43,743 bases of DNA, from the NCBI GenBank assembly GCA_009873655.1, contig WAIB01000021.1:1-43743 (forward strand), given 5' to 3'. Source of the DNA: Nitrospinota bacterium (lineage in GTDB: Bacteria; Nitrospinota; Nitrospinia; Nitrospinales; VA-1). A program made the translations under genes and the position numbers. The first letter of the stretch is position 1. Each line of letters opens with the position of its first letter. Of this stretch, positions 27,098 through 36,231 are shown piece after piece. The notes under the pieces were generated by a model that worked only from the letters and a program-made list of their open reading frames with translations, did not search any database and was not told the DNA's origin.

Positions 27098-28048
27098 ATG
27101 TACCGAAAAGAAATAAAAGTTTTAGATTGTACCATTCGAGATGGTGGATTGATGAACAACCATTTATTCAGTGATGATCTGGTTCGTGGCGTTTTTAAAG
27201 CTGTGAATGAATCGGGCGTTGACTATATCGAATTAGGTTACAAGGCGGATGAAAATCAATTTAAGCGTGGCGAATTCGGCCCGATGAAATTTTGCACAGA
27301 GAAAGATCTGGAAAATGTCATTGGCGACCAAGAGGTGAAGTGCAAAGTCTCTGTTATGGCGGATATTGGAAGGTTTGATCCAAAATCCGTGATTCCAAAA
27401 GGTGAAAGTTATATAGACATGATGCGTGTCGCTTCCTACGTCAAAGATATCGACAAGGCCATTGACTTCGTTAATACTTTAAATGCAAAAGGCTATGAAA
27501 CCACCATAAATATCATGGCTGTTTCCCATGCAAGAGAAAGGGAACTGGATGAAGCCCTGGAGCAGGTAGAAAAAGAAAGCGCCACGGACGTGGTTTATTT
27601 GGTTGATAGTTTTGGCGCATTGTATTCAGAACAAATTTGTCACCTTGCCAAGAAATACATGACGGCAATGCCCAGCAGGGAAATTGGGATTCACGCTCAT
27701 AATAACCAGCAGCTTGCTTTTGCAAACACGATAGAGGCTATTATTCAAGGGATCAATTTCCTGGATGGAACCATATTTGGCATTGGTCGTGCGGCTGGAA
27801 ACTGCCCTCTTGAATTACTACTGGGTTTTCTAAAGAATCCGAAATTTAATATTCGGCCTATCCTGGATGTTTTGGGAAAAGACTTTGTTAAACTGCGAGA
27901 TGAAATCGAATGGGGATACACCATCCCGTATATGATTACCGGTATTTTAGATCTGCATCCACGCGCAGGAATGAAGTTGAGAAACTCCGAAGAAAAAGAC
28001 GAATACCTGGGTTTTTATGAAAAACTAACTTCTGAAGCCAACGTTTAA
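27098..28048 (+). CDS. HMGL-like (DRE-TIM) aldolase
   Basis: 316 residues from the ATG at 27098. The N-terminal motif VLDCTIRDGGLMNN corresponds to the TLRDG metal site of DRE-TIM metallolyases, and IGIHAHNNQQLAFANT carries the HxHN pair; FGIGRAAGNCPLELLL is the C-terminal catalytic loop. It is closest in style to the 4-hydroxy-2-oxovalerate aldolase-like proteins of polysaccharide clusters. The substrate is unknown. An in-frame ATG at 26966 has a better Shine-Dalgarno (AAGGAG) and would add 44 hydrophobic residues that homologues normally lack. The KDPG-type aldolase gene follows three bases later. Confidence 0.87.
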   Translation: MYRKEIKVLDCTIRDGGLMNNHLFSDDLVRGVFKAVNESGVDYIELGYKADENQFKRGEFGPMKFCTEKDLENVIGDQEVKCKVSVMADIGRFDPKSVIPKGESYIDMMRVASYVKDIDKAIDFVNTLNAKGYETTINIMAVSHARERELDEALEQVEKESATDVVYLVDSFGALYSEQICHLAKKYMTAMPSREIGIHAHNNQQLAFANTIEAIIQGINFLDGTIFGIGRAAGNCPLELLLGFLKNPKFNIRPILDVLGKDFVKLRDEIEWGYTIPYMITGILDLHPRAGMKLRNSEEKDEYLGFYEKLTSEANV

Positions 28049-28051
28049 CGG

Positions 28052-28696
28052 ATGGGTTTTGATTTATCCCTGTTTGAATCTGAACCCGTTTTAGGCATCA
28101 TCAGAGGGGTAGACGAGGAATCTCTGGAAGGGGTCGTGGAGGCCTCCCTTGCCGGGGGTCTGCGTTCTTTGGAAATCACCCTGAATACCCCAAACCCTTT
28201 TCACCTTATAAAAAGTATCCAATCGAAGTACAGGCAGATACAGATCGGTGCCGGTACGGTACTTACTGTAGATGAAGCAAAAAAGGCGGCTGACAGTGGC
28301 GCCCAGTTCATTGTCGCTCCCAATTTCGAAGAGGAAATTGCGGCATTTTGTGTGAAAAATAAAATTGCCTATTTCCCGGGTGCCTTGACCCCTACAGAAA
28401 TTCAGAAAGCCTGGAAATCAGGCGCGACGATGGTTAAAGTTTTTCCTGCCTCGCAAATGGGACCCGACTATTTCAAAACCATTAAAGGCCCTTTTAATGA
28501 TATAAAACTCATGGCGGTGGGTGGCGTAAATCCCGCTAATATTAAGGATTATCTGGGGGCCGGAGCCGACGCCGTGGCATTGGGTGGTTCCATTTTTTCG
28601 GTTCAGCGCATGAAAAATCAAAGGTTCAATGAAATTCAGAAAGATATCGAGGAATTTATGTTTGCAGTCCATCGTTTTTACTCTAAAATAACTTAA
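28052..28696 (+). CDS. eda: KDPG/KHG aldolase family protein
   Basis: 214 residues, the length of 2-keto-3-deoxy-6-phosphogluconate aldolase. Class I lysine Lys129 lies in TMVKVFPASQMG, the general base Glu41 in SLEITLNTP, and IGAGTVLT is also typical. The reaction would be reversible cleavage of KDPG or 4-hydroxy-2-oxoglutarate to pyruvate plus an aldehyde. No Entner-Doudoroff dehydratase (edd) lies nearby; instead it is translationally coupled to an HMGL-type aldolase, so its true substrate may differ. The symbol is by family only. Confidence 0.87.
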   Translation: MGFDLSLFESEPVLGIIRGVDEESLEGVVEASLAGGLRSLEITLNTPNPFHLIKSIQSKYRQIQIGAGTVLTVDEAKKAADSGAQFIVAPNFEEEIAAFCVKNKIAYFPGALTPTEIQKAWKSGATMVKVFPASQMGPDYFKTIKGPFNDIKLMAVGGVNPANIKDYLGAGADAVALGGSIFSVQRMKNQRFNEIQKDIEEFMFAVHRFYSKIT

Positions 28697-28736
28697 GAAG
28701 ATTTGACAAACCGCCAGTTACAAGTGGAGACAAAAA

Positions 28737-29003
28737 ATGAGTTTTGATTTTATGAAAGATTTTATGATGTTTGAAGACGAGGAGCGGTTTGCGGGTCTTT
28801 GCGAACAGATTGAAGATGCAATCAGAGATGTTGAAGCAGGGGAAGGTAAGGTCTCCGAACTGGAAATCATGCAGGCTTTGGATTTTGTGGGTTTCAATTT
28901 GTTCCGCGACAACTGGGAGGAATATAAGAAAATGGATATGATGAACCGCGACCAGTCGCACCCCTCCAGCTTTAAAGGAAAAGACAAAAGGCTTCTACAC
29001 TAA
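28737..29003 (+). CDS. small acidic protein of unknown function
   Basis: 88 residues, acidic and helical in the first two thirds (FEDEERFAGLCEQIEDAIRD), ending in a basic tail FKGKDKRLLH. No signal or membrane segment. A good Shine-Dalgarno (GGAG, seven bases before the ATG) supports translation. It lies 40 bases after the eda-like gene and is convergent with the FTR1 gene. No family is recognised. Confidence 0.6.
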   Translation: MSFDFMKDFMMFEDEERFAGLCEQIEDAIRDVEAGEGKVSELEIMQALDFVGFNLFRDNWEEYKKMDMMNRDQSHPSSFKGKDKRLLH

Positions 29004-29035
29004 CCTTTACTCCCGTTTTTTCCCTTTCCGCAAAA

Positions 29036-30919
29036 CTAGGTTTCCTGCTTTAATTGCTTGGAGCTTGAGCCACCTTTAATAACAAAAGTGTAAATCACCC
29101 CAAAGACAAAAGCGGCGAGCAAAATAAACTGCCCAATAAATGTTTCCCAGGTGGGATACATCCCCAACCATGAAATGCTCGGTAAAGATTCTGCGGGAGT
29201 CATCGAGAATTGTTCTCCCATTTGTAATTCATGGATTCCCCTGCCCATAAATATAAATGCCATGTAATAAAGGAGACCGCTGGTAAACCCAAAAAACCAT
29301 TTTATGGGAATTCGCATTCCCAGGTGATTGATCAAATAAAACACCCCCGCAAGCAGTATGCAACCGGCTAAAAATCCGGGAATGATCCCTCCGGTTGATT
29401 CCCCCGCGTATAAAAAGAGGGCTTTGTAAAAAAGGACGGTTTCAAACCCTTCCCGGTATACAGAAATAAAAGCAACGGCACTCAACGTAAAAGCATTTCC
29501 TTGTGACAAGGCACCGCTCATTTTTTGATTGATGTATTTCTGCCATTGTTTGTTGTCTATGTTTGAGATAAGCCAATAGCTGACCCAGAATAAAATAACG
29601 ACGGTTACAAGCATGATCCAACCTTCCAGAACTTCCTGGCTGGCCATACTGATATGGAGGATTTCATGAATGATATATGCAGTTAGAAAACTTGCCAGGA
29701 TTCCTATGATGGCCCCAATATGAATATTTTTAATGCGGGTCTCGTTTCGGGATTTTTTAAGGAAGGCGATCAAGGCAGCAATAATAAGAATTGCTTCAAA
29801 ACCTTCACGTACGATAATAGAAAAGGATTGTATGAATAATCCTGTAAAACCAAGATCGGTTTTTAACAGTTCCAATCCTTTGGAGAGGTCTAAAAGGACC
29901 TCCTTTTGCAGCTCTTCAACCCTCTCCAGGGGTGCCTTGCGTTTGATTTCACCCCGATACCGGCTGAAAGCGGATTCGAGTTTCACACCCAGCGGTTTGT
30001 CTTTGGTTATTATGTTTGATTCAATTTTTTCATAGACAAGGTAGGCATCAAAGGCTATTTCAGCCGCTTCTTCATTTTTTCCTTCCTTAAATTTTTCCAT
30101 ACTTTTTGCTAATAATTCGCGGACTTCCGCTACCACCTGATCGGCCAGTTCCGAGTCGGCACCCCCTTCCATAGCTGCCAGTTCTTTATTGACAGGAGGT
30201 AGCTGAACCTCTTTATTTGAAAAGGTGCGAATATAATAAGTGACATCCCAAATTTGTGTTTCAGATAAGACATCCGCCCAGGCCTTCATTGCGGTATTGG
30301 CGATTCCCACATTGATGACCTCAAAGTTGTCATAAGCCAATGTGTTTTTATCTCCGGTCAAATCGGGATTGGATAAAACCGCAGGAGGCGGATCCAGTTC
30401 TTTAGCCCTGGGCCCGTCCCCGTTTCCGCTCAAACCATGGCAAACAGCACAGTTCTTTTCAAAAACCTTTTTCCCGTTTTCCAGGGAAACGGGGGTGATG
30501 GGGGATTTATTAATCTCAATACCGAAAGATGACATTAATTGAGAATTAATATTATTGACGGCATCCCATACTATTTGCGAATCCACTTTATTTTTTATGG
30601 ATTCGGATAAATCTGAAAGCTGTCGATTCAAGGTTTCAGATTCATTTTTATTTGTGATTTGATCTGATAATTTAGAGAACCGTTCCGATGCCTGGTTTAA
30701 AAATACCTGGCACTCTTCATATTCCGCGGGTATGACCACTTTTCCCTCTACCACACCATCTTGAAATTCCTTTGCGGCAATGTTCAGCATCATGACAATC
30801 TTTTTAACTTTTTCCTGGGTGGTCTGAGCGTAAGATTGCGAAAGATTAGGTTGACCTATTTGAAAAAGGAGAGATATCAACAGTGTGAGCATAAATTTAA
30901 CTGATAAAATAGGTCGCAT
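29036..30919 (-). CDS. cytochrome c-FTR1 iron permease fusion
   Basis: 627 residues from the ATG at 30919 (AGGA upstream; an in-frame TTG at 30925 adds two). A signal peptide (about 1-31) leads to a helical periplasmic segment, then a monohaem cytochrome c domain with CAVCH (Cys157, Cys160, His161) and a likely axial Met211. A coiled, charged linker follows to about residue 350. The rest is an FTR1/EfeU-type permease of about seven membrane helices with both iron-site REGFE motifs (371-375 and 489-493). FTR1 imports iron in partnership with an oxidase; here the haem domain could supply the electron-transfer step. A Fur box lies just upstream. Confidence 0.93.
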   Translation of the reverse strand: MRPILSVKFMLTLLISLLFQIGQPNLSQSYAQTTQEKVKKIVMMLNIAAKEFQDGVVEGKVVIPAEYEECQVFLNQASERFSKLSDQITNKNESETLNRQLSDLSESIKNKVDSQIVWDAVNNINSQLMSSFGIEINKSPITPVSLENGKKVFEKNCAVCHGLSGNGDGPRAKELDPPPAVLSNPDLTGDKNTLAYDNFEVINVGIANTAMKAWADVLSETQIWDVTYYIRTFSNKEVQLPPVNKELAAMEGGADSELADQVVAEVRELLAKSMEKFKEGKNEEAAEIAFDAYLVYEKIESNIITKDKPLGVKLESAFSRYRGEIKRKAPLERVEELQKEVLLDLSKGLELLKTDLGFTGLFIQSFSIIVREGFEAILIIAALIAFLKKSRNETRIKNIHIGAIIGILASFLTAYIIHEILHISMASQEVLEGWIMLVTVVILFWVSYWLISNIDNKQWQKYINQKMSGALSQGNAFTLSAVAFISVYREGFETVLFYKALFLYAGESTGGIIPGFLAGCILLAGVFYLINHLGMRIPIKWFFGFTSGLLYYMAFIFMGRGIHELQMGEQFSMTPAESLPSISWLGMYPTWETFIGQFILLAAFVFGVIYTFVIKGGSSSKQLKQET

Positions 30920-30994
30920 AATCAAGGGGTCCTGATGTGATTTATGGGAAAAAGAAACAATAGGTGGAATATAGCTTGGAATTAAATATAATAA

Positions 30995-31009
30995 TGAGAA
31001 TAATTATCA
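30995..31009 (-). promoter_or_regulatory. Fur box upstream of the FTR1 permease
   Basis: TGAGAATAATTATCA matches the 7-1-7 Fur consensus TGATAAT-n-ATTATCA at 13 of 14 positions. It lies about 75 bases upstream of the permease ATG. On the minus strand TTGATA (31010-31005) overlaps it and could be the -35 box, with TTTAAT 18 bases on as -10, so binding would block transcription when iron is sufficient. Confidence 0.75.
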
Positions 31010-31279
31010 ATAATAATTCAGTGGCCTTAGAAAGTCAATTTAAACCTTTAATTTAAAGGGTTTTTGGAAAAAAATAAACTGAATTAAAGGGAAAAGGTTT
31101 TTAGGCTCCAACTCCCGTGATATGGATCAGCCCGATTCCTGAACAGTTGATCTGAAATTTCTGAATAATGAAAATGACTCCAACTCATATATTGATATTT
31201 ACTATGAGAAAAACACGGATTCCAACATTTTCATCATCAAAGTTAAAACAATTAAAATTGTTTCACTATCTAAATCATC

Positions 31280-31308
31280 TTGAACTCTTTTTTGAGGTAA
31301 AATATTTA
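31280..31308 (+). promoter_or_regulatory. candidate promoter of the glycine-zipper lipoprotein gene
   Basis: TTGAAC (31280-31285), a 17-base spacer and TATTTA (31303-31308), about 50 bases before the ATG at 31358. -35 matches 5 of 6 and -10 matches 4 of 6. Pattern match only. Confidence 0.35.
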
Positions 31309-31357
31309 CAACGAAAAATATATTTAGGTATGTTTTACCAAAATTATGGAGAAGCTA

Positions 31358-31822
31358 ATGTTGAATAAATTTATACCGTTTTTAATTTTCGCAGGTTTAT
31401 TGGCGGGTTGTTCCCTGCATTCAGGTTCTACTTTTGAGCAAGGGGAAATGGGTTCTCCTACCTATTTTAAAAAGGGGGTTATTTTATCCGTTCGCGATGT
31501 GACAATTAAAGGCACCGAATCAGGCGTGGGGGCAGCTGCGGGTGCTACCGCGGGAGGAGTTGCAGGTTCAACATTGGGAGGAAACACCGCAACAAGGGCA
31601 CTGGGTGGCCTTGGGGGAGCGGTCATAGGTGGTATTGTAGGTCATACAACGGAAAATCTGATCACAGGCGGGGATGCGTCTGAGTTTATTATCCAACCCG
31701 ATGAAGGCGAACCTTATTCAATAGTCCAGGTCAATGATGAAGATTTGAAAGAAGGGGAAAGGGTACTGATATTGGAGTCGGGTAAGTTACGAATTGTGCG
31801 AGATAAAACTGCGAGCAAATAA
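31358..31822 (+). CDS. glycine-zipper (SlyB/Pcp-like) outer-membrane lipoprotein
   Basis: 154 residues from the ATG at 31358, which has GGAG six bases ahead (the in-frame ATG at 31346 lacks one). Lipoprotein signal with lipobox LLAGC (Cys18). The middle, about residues 55-100, is a glycine-zipper 2TM segment: GVGAAAGATAGGVAG followed by GGLGGAVIGGIVGH. A beta-rich C-terminal part (VQVNDEDLKEGERVLIL) is typical of the SlyB/PcpS family. Such proteins are abundant outer-membrane lipoproteins linked to envelope integrity under divalent-cation stress. The M32 peptidase gene follows 15 bases later. Confidence 0.88.
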   Translation: MLNKFIPFLIFAGLLAGCSLHSGSTFEQGEMGSPTYFKKGVILSVRDVTIKGTESGVGAAAGATAGGVAGSTLGGNTATRALGGLGGAVIGGIVGHTTENLITGGDASEFIIQPDEGEPYSIVQVNDEDLKEGERVLILESGKLRIVRDKTASK

Positions 31823-31837
31823 TCAGAAATTAATATT

Positions 31838-33337
31838 ATGAGTTCCAATTATCAAAAGTTAGTTCAGCGACTTGAAGAAACCAGTCGTTTGGGTGGGATA
31901 ATGGGCATTCTGCATTGGGATCAGGAGGTCATCATGCCCACAGGAGCGGCAGATTCACGCGCCAAACAAATGGGAGTTCTGGCCGGAATAATTCATGAAA
32001 AAAGTACCGATCCGGCAATAGGGGAATTACTTGATAATTTAAATCAGGAGAATTCTTTCAATTCATTTGAAAGATGCAATATAGATGAAGCCCGGCGGGA
32101 CTATGAAATGGAAACCAAAGTTCCTAAAAGCCTGGTTATGGAACTCGCTGAACTTTCTTCAAAAGGCCATCAGGTTTGGGTGAAGGCTCGTTCTGAAAAC
32201 AGGTTTTCAGATTTTGCCCCTGTATTGTCGCAGTTGATCGAATTGAAGAAACGTTGGGCTGAATATGTGTCCCCCAATTTGCATGCCTACGATGCGAATA
32301 TAGACGTTTACGAGCGGGGCATGAAAACGGATGATATCACCCCGGTTTTTGAAAGGCTTAAATCCGAACTCATCCCCCTGATTCGCGAAATCCAGGCTTC
32401 GGACTACAAACCCGATTCCGCTTTTCTATCTGGAGATTTCTCTGTAGACAAACAGGAAGCGTTGGGACGAGCCATCAGTGAAGAAATGGGATTTGCTTTT
32501 GATCGGGGCAGGATGGATGTGTCTGTTCATCCCTTTTGTGGAGGAAGTCACCCAACGGATGTTCGTATTACGACCCGCTACCGGACGGACAATTTTATTG
32601 AATCCCTTTATGCGGTCATCCATGAAACGGGACACGGATTATACGAACAGGGGAGAATGAAAGAGGGTAGAGACCTTCCTGCTTCTGAAGCCCTCACCAT
32701 GGGAGTCCACGAATCCCAGTCCCTTTTCTGGGAACGGATGATTGCCCAGAACCGGCCCTTTTGTAAACGTTATTTCCCCCTGATAGCCAAAACATTTCCA
32801 GAAAATTTTAATGGGGTTTCCGTTGACCAGTTTTATGAAGCGGTCAATACGAGTCAGCCCTCTTTTATCAGGGTCGAAGCGGATGAGGTGACTTACCCGA
32901 TGCATGTGATTTTAAGATATGAAATTGAAAAGGGTTTATTTGACGGCTCCATTGAAGTTAAAACACTCCCCGAGCTGTGGAATTCCAAGATGAAAGAATA
33001 TTTAGGCGTTGAGCCTCCCACCGACACACTGGGCGTTCTGCAGGATACGCATTGGAGTGGTGGCGCTTTCGGTTATTTTCCTTCTTATACGCTGGGGGCG
33101 ATATATGCAAGCCAGTTTTATCAAACTTTGATTGATGAAAAGCCGGATTTGGGTAAGGAGATTGAATCCGGGAATCTGGCAACAATCCGGGAATGGTTGA
33201 ACCAGAAAATTCATCAGAAGGGGCGCCTGCTCTCTGTTCCTGAGCTTATTAAGGAGGTGACGGGTGATAATTTGAACCCAACGGTTTTTTTGAACTATCT
33301 TAAAACAAAGTACAGAACCATTTACAGGTTAAACTAA
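31838..33337 (+). CDS. M32 metallocarboxypeptidase (Taq type)
   Basis: 499 residues, the normal length for thermostable carboxypeptidase 1 (M32). Zinc site HETGH (His262, Glu263, His266) with the downstream VHESQSLFWE motif that supplies the third ligand; LHWDQEVIMP near the N terminus and HPFCGGSHPTDVRITTRY are family signatures. It releases C-terminal amino acids from peptides in the cytoplasm. No signal peptide. It stands in a probable operon with the preceding lipoprotein and the following SH3 protein genes. Confidence 0.96.
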   Translation: MSSNYQKLVQRLEETSRLGGIMGILHWDQEVIMPTGAADSRAKQMGVLAGIIHEKSTDPAIGELLDNLNQENSFNSFERCNIDEARRDYEMETKVPKSLVMELAELSSKGHQVWVKARSENRFSDFAPVLSQLIELKKRWAEYVSPNLHAYDANIDVYERGMKTDDITPVFERLKSELIPLIREIQASDYKPDSAFLSGDFSVDKQEALGRAISEEMGFAFDRGRMDVSVHPFCGGSHPTDVRITTRYRTDNFIESLYAVIHETGHGLYEQGRMKEGRDLPASEALTMGVHESQSLFWERMIAQNRPFCKRYFPLIAKTFPENFNGVSVDQFYEAVNTSQPSFIRVEADEVTYPMHVILRYEIEKGLFDGSIEVKTLPELWNSKMKEYLGVEPPTDTLGVLQDTHWSGGAFGYFPSYTLGAIYASQFYQTLIDEKPDLGKEIESGNLATIREWLNQKIHQKGRLLSVPELIKEVTGDNLNPTVFLNYLKTKYRTIYRLN

Positions 33338-33343
33338 TCAGTT

Positions 33344-33859
33344 ATGGATCAGATCGCACTAAATAGCTTCAGGGATGAACCTGAACATAAATATTTGTAT
33401 TGCGACAGCTGCAATTCTTTACTTCCGGAACCTGGATTTTATTGTGTGAAATGCGAACCTCCCAAAGGCCCAGATTCATTTTCTGAGGCGGACCTCACTT
33501 TTTCCCAGGCAATGTTGAGAATCGCACTTTTAACTCTTTTGTTTGTGGTCATTGCTGTTTTCAGGTTGGATATTGACATGGGGCAGGTTGTTTCTTCTGG
33601 ATCGAAAGAAACTCCATTAAAAATTGCTGTGGATGAAGATTTCAAAATATTTTTTAAAGTTAATACCGGTTTGGCGAATTTGCGAAGCCTTCCAAATGTT
33701 AAATCCAGCAAAATTATAGATACTATTAGTTTGGGAACTCAGGTCGAAGTGGTTGGAACGGAAAGAGGCTGGTCCAAGGTAATCTATAAACCGGGTCCGG
33801 GAGTTAAGGCCAAAACAGGATGGATTGCCACAAAACTTCTCGACTCTGAAATCAAATAA
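33344..33859 (+). CDS. zinc-ribbon, single-span membrane protein with SH3b domain
   Basis: 171 residues. The N-terminal cytoplasmic zinc ribbon has Cys20, Cys23, Cys34 and Cys37. A transmembrane helix (about 56-75, LRIALLTLLFVVIAVFRL) follows. The periplasmic C-terminal half (about 108-168) is a bacterial SH3 domain: TGLANLRSLPNVKSSKII, TISLGTQVEVVGTERGWSKV and GWIATKLL. SH3b domains usually bind peptidoglycan or peptides. No named family spans this arrangement that I recognise. It begins six bases after the M32 gene and is convergent with thrH, 11 bases apart. Confidence 0.8.
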   Translation: MDQIALNSFRDEPEHKYLYCDSCNSLLPEPGFYCVKCEPPKGPDSFSEADLTFSQAMLRIALLTLLFVVIAVFRLDIDMGQVVSSGSKETPLKIAVDEDFKIFFKVNTGLANLRSLPNVKSSKIIDTISLGTQVEVVGTERGWSKVIYKPGPGVKAKTGWIATKLLDSEIK

Positions 33860-33870
33860 CCGAATTTATT

Positions 33871-34488
33871 CTATTTACCTTCCAGGCTTTTTGCGGTTTC
33901 GATAAAGGCCTTCTTAAACTCTTCATAGTCCCGTGTTACGGGAAACTGGGGAAACTCCTCGATTACGTTTTCGGGCGCCCGGAAAAGGATTCCAGCCTCG
34001 GCCTGCTTCAGCATCCCTGTATCATTATAGGAGTCTCCTGCCGCAATAACTTTTAAATTTATTCCCTGTAAGGCTTTAACCGCTTTCGTTTTGGCGTCAG
34101 GTATCCGCAGTTTAAAATCTTTAATCTTTCCTGTTTCATCAACGATCAGGTCATGGCAGAAAAGGGTTGGATAATCCAGTTGAGCCATCAAGGGTCCCGC
34201 GAACTGGTTAAAGGTATCTGAAAGAATAATCACCTGGAATTCCGATTCCAGCCAGGAAAGAAATTCTTTGGCTCCCGGTAAAGGGGAAATTCCTTTAATC
34301 ACGTCCTGAATATCGGACAGTAAAAAATTATTTTCGTTTAGAATATCCAAACGGCCTTGCATCAGCTCATTGTAGTCGGGGATATCCCGCGTTGTAAGTC
34401 GAAGTTTTTCAATTCCGGTTTTTTCTGCAAAAGCAATCCAGATTTCGGGTACCAATACTCCTTCAAGATCAAGACAGGCAACAATCAT
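33871..34488 (-). CDS. thrH: ThrH-type HAD phosphatase (phosphoserine phosphatase / homoserine phosphotransferase)
   Basis: 205 residues, exactly the length of Pseudomonas ThrH. HAD motif I is CLDLEGVLVPEIW, in which the usual second Asp is Glu, a ThrH trait. Motif II is the VIILSDTFNQF strand; Lys in DAKTKAVKAL; motif III AAGDSYNDTGML. ThrH dephosphorylates phosphoserine and can transfer the phosphate to homoserine, linking serine and threonine synthesis. A Shine-Dalgarno AGGA precedes the ATG. It lies 20 bases downstream of murJ on the same strand. Confidence 0.93.
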   Translation of the reverse strand: MIVACLDLEGVLVPEIWIAFAEKTGIEKLRLTTRDIPDYNELMQGRLDILNENNFLLSDIQDVIKGISPLPGAKEFLSWLESEFQVIILSDTFNQFAGPLMAQLDYPTLFCHDLIVDETGKIKDFKLRIPDAKTKAVKALQGINLKVIAAGDSYNDTGMLKQAEAGILFRAPENVIEEFPQFPVTRDYEEFKKAFIETAKSLEGK

Positions 34489-34508
34489 TTAAAATTTCCT
34501 TTTAACTT

Positions 34509-36083
34509 TTATGTTGAATCATTGGGCAGCTCTTTGGCTTTATTATTTTTCCAATTTAACAGAAACAGCCACTCCTCATTTTTAAAGATATGAGAAACTA
34601 AGGCATATACCAGCATTCCTGTTGATATGCAAGCCAGGAGAATAATTATCCTGATTTCAATAGGGTCATTGAAGCTGAACCAGAATTCTTTGCTGAAGAA
34701 TGTCGCCACACCCATTACCCCGGCAGCAACCGACATTTTAATTGCAGAACTGAGAATTTTTCTTCCACCCAAAAGTCCCAACCGTTTCCTTAAATAATGT
34801 ATTAAAACAACCACATTAAACAGGGCCGAAAGGGATGTTGCCAATGCAAGCCCGCCATGTTCAAGCGGACCCATAAGAACCAGGTTGAGAACAATGTTGA
34901 GGACCATTGAATAAATGCCGATTTTTGCCGGGGTCTTGGTATCTTGCAGGGAATAAAATGCAGGGGCGATTATTTTAATTCCCGAATAGGCGCAAAGGCC
35001 TATGGAGTAATAAAGCAATGCAACGGCTGTTCCCAGGGTTGAAGCGTGCATGAATTCACCCCGCTCCCAAAGAGTATTGACAATGGGTTCCCGGAGGATG
35101 ACAAGGCCAATGGTTGCAGGAATAGTGATAAACAAAATAAGTCGAATGCTGAAGCTTAATGTTTTCACCAATTCCTTCAACTCACCTTTTGCCGCATGGC
35201 CGGAAAGGGTTGGCAGAAGAACCACCGCCATTGCAACAGCGAAAACTCCCAGGGGCAGTTGGACCAGCCGGTTTCCGTAATAGAGGTAAGATATGGATCC
35301 CTCTTCCAGGGTAGATGCCAGTAAAGTATCGACCATTATATTGAGTTCATAGACTGCCAATCCTAAAATTGCGGGACCCATTAACCTGGCAATCTTGATG
35401 ACTTCGGGTTGTTTGAAATTGAGATGCCTGCCCCATCCATAACCCTTTTTAAAAATTGAAGGCAGTTGAATAATGACTTGAAGGGCGCCACCAACAACAA
35501 CTCCAATTGCAAGACCGATAATGGGTTGATCCATTTGCGGAACAATGAACAAAATCGCTGCAATCATCGAAATATTTTGTGTGATTGGAGTGGCTGCAGG
35601 AAGGGCAAAGGATTTCAGGGAATTCAATATTCCCATGGAAAAAGCGGCGAGTCCGATAAAAAACAAATACGGGGCCATCCAGCGGGTCAAGTCAACAGTG
35701 AGTTCAAATTTTTCCGGCTGATTTAAAAACCCCGGCGCAAATATGGTCACCACAGCTGGAGAAAAAATGAAAAGCAGAAAAGATACGGTGGACAATAAGA
35801 TCAGCAGTATATTAAAAATATTTGCAGTGAGTTGCCGGGCCGCTTCCTTTCCCTTTTGTGTCAAGGTCTCAGAAAAAACAGGAATGAATGCTGAGGAGAC
35901 CGCTCCTTCTCCAAGTACCCGCCTTTGCATATTGGGGATTCTAAAGGCAACGAAAAACGCATCGGCTGCTGTCGAAGAACCAAAAGCCATGGCGATGAAA
36001 AGATCTCGAATAAATCCGAACATTCGAGATAATAATGTCATTCCGCTTACAGCGCCGGCAGCTTTGCTAAGGGTTTTTTTCAT
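34509..36083 (-). CDS. murJ: lipid II flippase MurJ
   Basis: 524 residues, about 14 membrane helices, MOP/MVF superfamily. The start with MTLLSRMFGFIRDLFIAMAFG and GEGAVSSAFIPVFSE are MurJ signatures, as are NRLVQLPLGVFAVAMAVVLLP and the central APAFYSLQDTKTPAKI. It flips lipid II across the inner membrane for peptidoglycan synthesis. Essential in most bacteria. It forms a two-gene transcript with thrH; no Shine-Dalgarno is visible before the ATG. Confidence 0.96.
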   Translation of the reverse strand: MKKTLSKAAGAVSGMTLLSRMFGFIRDLFIAMAFGSSTAADAFFVAFRIPNMQRRVLGEGAVSSAFIPVFSETLTQKGKEAARQLTANIFNILLILLSTVSFLLFIFSPAVVTIFAPGFLNQPEKFELTVDLTRWMAPYLFFIGLAAFSMGILNSLKSFALPAATPITQNISMIAAILFIVPQMDQPIIGLAIGVVVGGALQVIIQLPSIFKKGYGWGRHLNFKQPEVIKIARLMGPAILGLAVYELNIMVDTLLASTLEEGSISYLYYGNRLVQLPLGVFAVAMAVVLLPTLSGHAAKGELKELVKTLSFSIRLILFITIPATIGLVILREPIVNTLWERGEFMHASTLGTAVALLYYSIGLCAYSGIKIIAPAFYSLQDTKTPAKIGIYSMVLNIVLNLVLMGPLEHGGLALATSLSALFNVVVLIHYLRKRLGLLGGRKILSSAIKMSVAAGVMGVATFFSKEFWFSFNDPIEIRIIILLACISTGMLVYALVSHIFKNEEWLFLLNWKNNKAKELPNDST

Positions 36084-36231
36084 CTAGAAGGAAGGAGGGA
36101 TTGGCGTATAATTATCCGAGGCTTCACGGTGCATAGTATAGCAAAGCTAACACCATTAAATGTAAAAAAAGTGTTGTCTTTATTTAACATGATATACTAA
36201 TTTGGAAAAGGATCTGTTACCGGAGCAACAA

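Larger units (their letters stand above)
30920..31357. other. intergenic region between the FTR1 permease and glycine-zipper genes
   Basis: About 440 bases between divergent genes. It holds the Fur box (30995-31009), an imperfect A/T-rich hairpin near 31041-31062, and a promoter candidate at 31280-31308. A 66-codon frame at 31168-31368 has low-complexity composition, no Shine-Dalgarno and overlaps the next gene, so I do not call it. The region is otherwise AT-rich without visible features. Confidence 0.5.

Noticed and set aside
31168-31368. 66-codon frame before the glycine-zipper gene
   Set aside because: It has no Shine-Dalgarno, has unusual composition, overlaps the next gene and contains that gene's likely promoter.
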